From an uncultured Tidjanibacter sp. (GTDB taxonomy: Bacteria > Bacteroidota > Bacteroidia > Bacteroidales > Rikenellaceae): a DNA stretch of 8,385 bases. The notes beneath the pieces are model-generated. The model was not told the DNA's origin and ran no database searches. It was given only the letters and a program-made list of their open reading frames with translations. The stretch's first letter is position 1. Each line of letters starts with the position of its first letter. The DNA is taken from positions 1 to 8,385 of the forward strand of contig CAKUKW010000085.1 in NCBI GenBank assembly GCA_934663885.1, given 5' to 3'. A program made the position numbers and the translations under genes. This document shows positions 6,437-8,385 of the stretch, in pieces.

Positions 6437-6805
6437 ATGAACAACTACGAAACCGTTTTCATTGCCACACCGGTGCTTTCAGATGCACAACTCGAAGAGG
6501 TGGTAGGCAAATTCCGCGGTGTTATCACCGAAAACGGGGGTCAGATTGTCAATGAAGAGGCCTGGGGGCTTAAAAAGCTCGCTTACCCTATTCAGAAAAA
6601 GACCACCGGTTACTATTTCCTGATCGAGTTCACGGGCGAAGGTACTATTATCGACACCCTTGAAACGCAGTACCGCCGCGACGAGCGTATCATCCGCTTC
6701 CTGACTTTCCGCCAGGACAAATACGCCGCCGAATATTCAGTTAAACGCAGAAACAAACTCGCCGGCAAGAGTGTTGAAGCCGAGCCTAAAAAAGAGGAGG
6801 AATAG
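6437..6805 (+). CDS. rpsF: 30S ribosomal protein bS6
   Basis: Binds the central domain of 16S rRNA as a heterodimer with bS18 on the platform of the small subunit. The 122-aa protein opens with the family start [15 protein letters not shown], has the conserved [21 protein letters not shown] block (about 43-64) and [12 protein letters not shown] (81-92), and ends in a charged lysine/glutamate tail. I chose the ATG at 6437; an in-frame TTG at 6407 would add ten unlikely residues almost at the transcription start. The start is preceded by AT-rich sequence with no Shine-Dalgarno, unlike the three genes after it. rpsR follows 3 nt after the stop. bS6 is one of the proteins lining the pocket that hides the anti-Shine-Dalgarno sequence in the Flavobacterium ribosome. 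Confidence 0.98.
   Translation: MNNYETVFIATPVLSDAQLEEVVGKFRGVITENGGQIVNEEAWGLKKLAYPIQKKTTGYYFLIEFTGEGTIIDTLETQYRRDERIIRFLTFRQDKYAAEYSVKRRNKLAGKSVEAEPKKEEE
6795..6800 (+). promoter_or_regulatory. Shine-Dalgarno of rpsR, inside the end of rpsF
   Basis: AGGAGG (within GAGGAGG, 6794-6800) lies 8 nt before the rpsR ATG and is made of the final glutamate codons of rpsF. It is a full core match to the 16S 3' end, which is unusual because the nine intact genes upstream of it in this window have none. Confidence 0.85.
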
Positions 6806-6808
6806 AGC

Positions 6809-7084
6809 ATGGCAGCACCTAACAATCAATCCGAAATCAGGTACCTCAATCCGGTATCCGTCGATGTAAAGAAGAAAAAATACTGCCGTTTCAAAAAGGC
6901 AGGCATCAAATATGTGGACTATAAGGACGCTGAATTCCTGAAGAAGTTCCTCAACGAGCAGGGTAAAATACTTCCCCGCCGCCTTACCGGTACTTCCCAG
7001 AAATTCCAGAAGAAAGTGGCCCAGGCCGTAAAACGCGCGCGCCATCTGGCTCTCCTTCCGTTCGTAACAGACTTAATGAAATAA
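6809..7084 (+). CDS. rpsR: 30S ribosomal protein bS18
   Basis: Partner of bS6 on the 30S platform, next to the 16S 3' end. The 91-aa length is normal. After a variable N-terminus come the basic run [12 protein letters not shown] (21-32), [25 protein letters not shown] (37-62), the core signature, and the C-terminal helix [17 protein letters not shown]. The start sits 3 nt after the rpsF stop behind a strong Shine-Dalgarno. In the Flavobacterium johnsoniae ribosome, bS18 with bS6 and bS21 sequesters the anti-Shine-Dalgarno, which makes the strong Shine-Dalgarno here notable. Confidence 0.98.
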   Translation: MAAPNNQSEIRYLNPVSVDVKKKKYCRFKKAGIKYVDYKDAEFLKKFLNEQGKILPRRLTGTSQKFQKKVAQAVKRARHLALLPFVTDLMK

Positions 7085-7089
7085 GGAGG
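7083..7089 (+). promoter_or_regulatory. Shine-Dalgarno of rplI
   Basis: AAGGAGG overlaps the last two bases of the rpsR stop codon and ends 8 nt before the rplI ATG. Seven contiguous bases can pair with CCUCCUU at the 16S 3' end, the longest such match seen in the window. Confidence 0.85.
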
Positions 7090-7097
7090 AAAGAGAT

Positions 7098-7571
7098 ATG
7101 GAAGTAATACTTAAAAAAGACATAGACAACCTGGGTTACACAAACGATATAGTAAATGTAAAACCCGGATATGCCAATAACTATCTCCTTCCCAACGGAC
7201 TGGCGGTAGTGGCTACGGAATCTGCAAGGAAAGTACTTGCGGAGAACCTCAGGCAGCGCTCTCACAAGGATGCCAAGATACTTGCAGACGCTCAGGCTTT
7301 GGCATCTAAAGTTGAAGCTCTTAACCTGGTAATCAAAATGAAAGCCGAGGACGGCAAGATTTTCGGTTCGGTAACTTCGGCTGTCCTCGCGGAGGCTATG
7401 GCTGAAAAGGGTATTGAAGTAGACCGTAAGATTATATCGGTGGACAGTGTGAAAACCGTAGGCGAATACGAAGCTATGGTAAGGCTGCACAAGGAAGTAA
7501 AGGCGACCCTTCACTTCTCCGTGATTCCCGAAGGCGGCGAGAAGCCAGCTGAAAACGCAAAAGAAGAATAG
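7098..7571 (+). CDS. rplI: 50S ribosomal protein bL9
   Basis: Binds 23S rRNA at the base of the L1 stalk and helps keep reading frame and ribosome spacing. At 157 aa it is close to the usual 147-150 with a short acidic tail. The N-terminal domain reads MEVILKKDIDNLGYTNDIVNVKPGYANNYLLPNGLAV (the GYA-NYL signature has Asn27 where many homologues have Arg). It is followed by a long connecting helix (about 41-75) and a C-terminal domain containing DGKIFGSVTSAVLAEAM and the VRLHKEVKATLHFSVIPE end. Preceded by a strong Shine-Dalgarno; 13 nt after rpsR and 17 nt before rpmE. Confidence 0.98.
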   Translation: MEVILKKDIDNLGYTNDIVNVKPGYANNYLLPNGLAVVATESARKVLAENLRQRSHKDAKILADAQALASKVEALNLVIKMKAEDGKIFGSVTSAVLAEAMAEKGIEVDRKIISVDSVKTVGEYEAMVRLHKEVKATLHFSVIPEGGEKPAENAKEE

Positions 7572-7575
7572 TAAC

Positions 7576-7581
7576 AGGAGG
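7576..7581 (+). promoter_or_regulatory. Shine-Dalgarno of rpmE
   Basis: AGGAGG lies 7 nt before the ATG at 7589, in the 17-nt gap after rplI. It is the third strong Shine-Dalgarno in a row in this operon. Confidence 0.85.
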
Positions 7582-7588
7582 AAAAGCA

Positions 7589-7852
7589 ATGAAAAAAGAT
7601 ATTCATCCCAAGAATTACAGGTTGGTGGCATTCAAGGATATGTCCAACGACCACGTATTCATCACCCGTTCGGCGGTGAATACGAAGGAGACTATCGAAG
7701 TGAACGGCGTGGAATACCCGGTCTATAAGATGGAAATCTCCAACACTTCGCACCCGTTCTATACCGGCAAGATGAAACTTGTCGACACTGCTGGCCGCGT
7801 AGACAAATTCATGAGTCGTTACCAGAAGCACTACGACAAGAAGAATAAATAA
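7589..7852 (+). CDS. rpmE2: 50S ribosomal protein bL31, type B (zinc-free)
   Basis: bL31 bridges the two subunits at the central protuberance. The 87-aa length and the sequence MKKDIHPKNYR-V-F-D, SHPFYTGK (about 54-61) and GRVDKFMSRY (68-77) are those of the type B paralogue (RpmE2/YkgM). It contains no cysteine, so it cannot hold the zinc of type A L31. In several other bacteria type B is induced by zinc shortage through Zur; here it is the last gene of a constitutive-looking ribosomal protein operon with no Zur-like palindrome visible, so it is probably the main or only L31. A strong terminator follows after 18 nt. Confidence 0.96.
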   Translation: MKKDIHPKNYRLVAFKDMSNDHVFITRSAVNTKETIEVNGVEYPVYKMEISNTSHPFYTGKMKLVDTAGRVDKFMSRYQKHYDKKNK

Positions 7853-7870
7853 TAATTCTTACGCAATGCT

Positions 7871-7903
7871 AAAAATCCGGGGTTTTACTGCCCTGGATTT
7901 TTT
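7871..7903 (+). terminator. Intrinsic terminator of the rpsF operon, probably bidirectional
   Basis: A 12-bp stem, AAAAATCCGGGG (7871-7882) with CCCTGGATTTTT (7891-7902), has one G-U pair, an 8-nt loop and a T-rich tail. The A-rich left arm gives a T-run on the opposite strand, so the same hairpin could also stop the convergent minus-strand GH3 remnant. Confidence 0.9.
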
Positions 7904-7986
7904 AATTTAAAAGTGTAACGTTTAACTGTGGCTCCGGGAGGTTTGTTTTTTCCGGGCAAATAAGTTTTTAAAGGTCAGTCCGAAAT
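7904..7986. other. Convergent intergenic spacer
   Basis: Lies between the rpsF-operon terminator and the end of the GH3 remnant. On the minus strand one frame stays open through it as a continuation of the shifted GH3 end (GYTIVMGYIPLNFGL and onward, stop near 7921). I do not recognise this reading, and it may be meaningless. Confidence 0.4.
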
Positions 7987-8385
7987 TCAGAGGGATATAT
8001 CCCATGACAATCGTATATCCTGTGACGACGCTTCGGTGGCTATTACGACAGTCATCTTTTCTATCAGTCCCGGATTACATGTACTCGCCTGTCCTATGGA
8101 TGTAGGGAAAATGGTGGCTCCTATCGCCATGTGCCCGTGAGGGCATTCTTCTGCTATGAAAAGAGGTATGCCGAGCCTTGTATTTTCTATCGCATACTTT
8201 TGTATGGCGTTCACCGCTTCGGCGGCGAGTTCCGGGTTCAGTCCGTCGGATAAGGTTTTCTCGTCCACGGATCGGCGCGCAATGTCGCCCAGAGCATTCC
8301 GAGACGCTTTTGGGATAACGCCTCGGCAAATTTTGCCGAAACAGATACATAGTCGCCGCCCCTTTCATACATTTCCCATCCGGGG
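7987..8385 (-). pseudogene. Decayed fragment of a GH3 glycoside hydrolase (beta-glucosidase type)
   Basis: Two minus-strand frames join to give the start of a GH3 catalytic domain. From 8384 down, frame one reads WEMYERGGDYV...LGMLWATLRADPWT and then runs into a TGA at 8240-8238. Shifting by one base near 8261 restores KTLSDGLNPELAAEAVNAIQKYAI, NTRLGIPLFIAEECPHGHMAIGA and FPTSIGQASTCNPGLIEKM. The codon count fits a one-base deletion inside the expected WT-x-KTL. After EASSQ (about 8020) homology stops, and the frame ends at 7989-7987. Where I recall family members having GAHIGYGPVLDLA, and then the catalytic aspartate much later, nothing is left. The family's usual STWNP is STCNP. Without the catalytic part it cannot be an active enzyme. 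A sequencing error could explain the frameshift but not the missing C-terminal part. The N-terminus lies outside the window. Confidence 0.82.
7992..8020. repeat. Palindrome GGGATATATCCC plus third half-site at the GH3 break
   Basis: GGGATATATCCC (7992-8003) is a perfect 12-bp palindrome, and another TATATCC follows at 8014-8020. The cluster covers exactly the point where similarity to GH3 proteins ends on the minus strand. This fits a deletion or recombination joint, but that is inference. Confidence 0.4.

Noticed and set aside
8075..8368. 97-aa minus-strand frame in the GH3 region
   Set aside because: Arginine- and histidine-rich out-of-frame reading. The GH3-like residues lie in the other two minus-strand frames.
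1..8385. CRISPR array, tRNA, rRNA, complete insertion sequence or defence system
   Set aside because: I saw no regularly spaced repeats, cloverleaf-like segment, transposase or defence-type protein. Every long stretch is explained by housekeeping genes or the GH3 remnant.

Overview
The window looks like a core chromosomal segment of a member of Bacteroidota, probably order Bacteroidales. A Rikenellaceae/Alistipes-like source is a guess from protein flavour and mid-range GC. Three signs support Bacteroidota. Promoter -7 boxes have the TAnnTTTG form instead of sigma70 -10 boxes. Most genes lack a Shine-Dalgarno sequence. The DUF3109 protein, the small TPR protein ending in YNP and the GH3-type sequence all have a Bacteroidales character.

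Layout. (1) 1-897, minus strand: serC, missing its C-terminus at the window edge. (2) 898-1282: an AT-rich divergent intergenic region with an outward promoter for serC and one for the rightward genes. (3) 1283-6306, plus strand: a tight housekeeping cluster of yicC, gmk, nadD, a 78-aa TPR protein, ddl, a DUF3109 Cys-cluster protein and a secreted M23/LysM peptidase. Gaps are 5-57 nt, and two gene pairs overlap (nadD/TPR and ddl/DUF3109). The cluster combines nucleotide and NAD synthesis, RNA turnover and peptidoglycan building and remodelling. (4) 6307-6436: an intergenic region with competing inverted repeats and a near-perfect Bacteroidota promoter. (5) 6437-7852: the ribosomal protein operon rpsF-rpsR-rplI-rpmE(type B), closed by a strong intrinsic terminator at 7871-7903. 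(6) 7987-8385, minus strand: a decayed fragment of a GH3 glycoside hydrolase gene with a frameshift and a lost catalytic part.

I see no undescribed multi-gene system here. The most thought-provoking signal is the split in ribosome-binding sites. None of the first nine intact genes has a Shine-Dalgarno sequence, while rpsR, rplI and rpmE each have a near-perfect one 7-8 nt before the start. bS6 and bS18, encoded by this same operon, are two of the three proteins that cover the anti-Shine-Dalgarno sequence in a Bacteroidota ribosome, so the layout fits an autoregulatory loop. The second notable point is the degraded GH3 gene, which appears to end at a palindromic junction.
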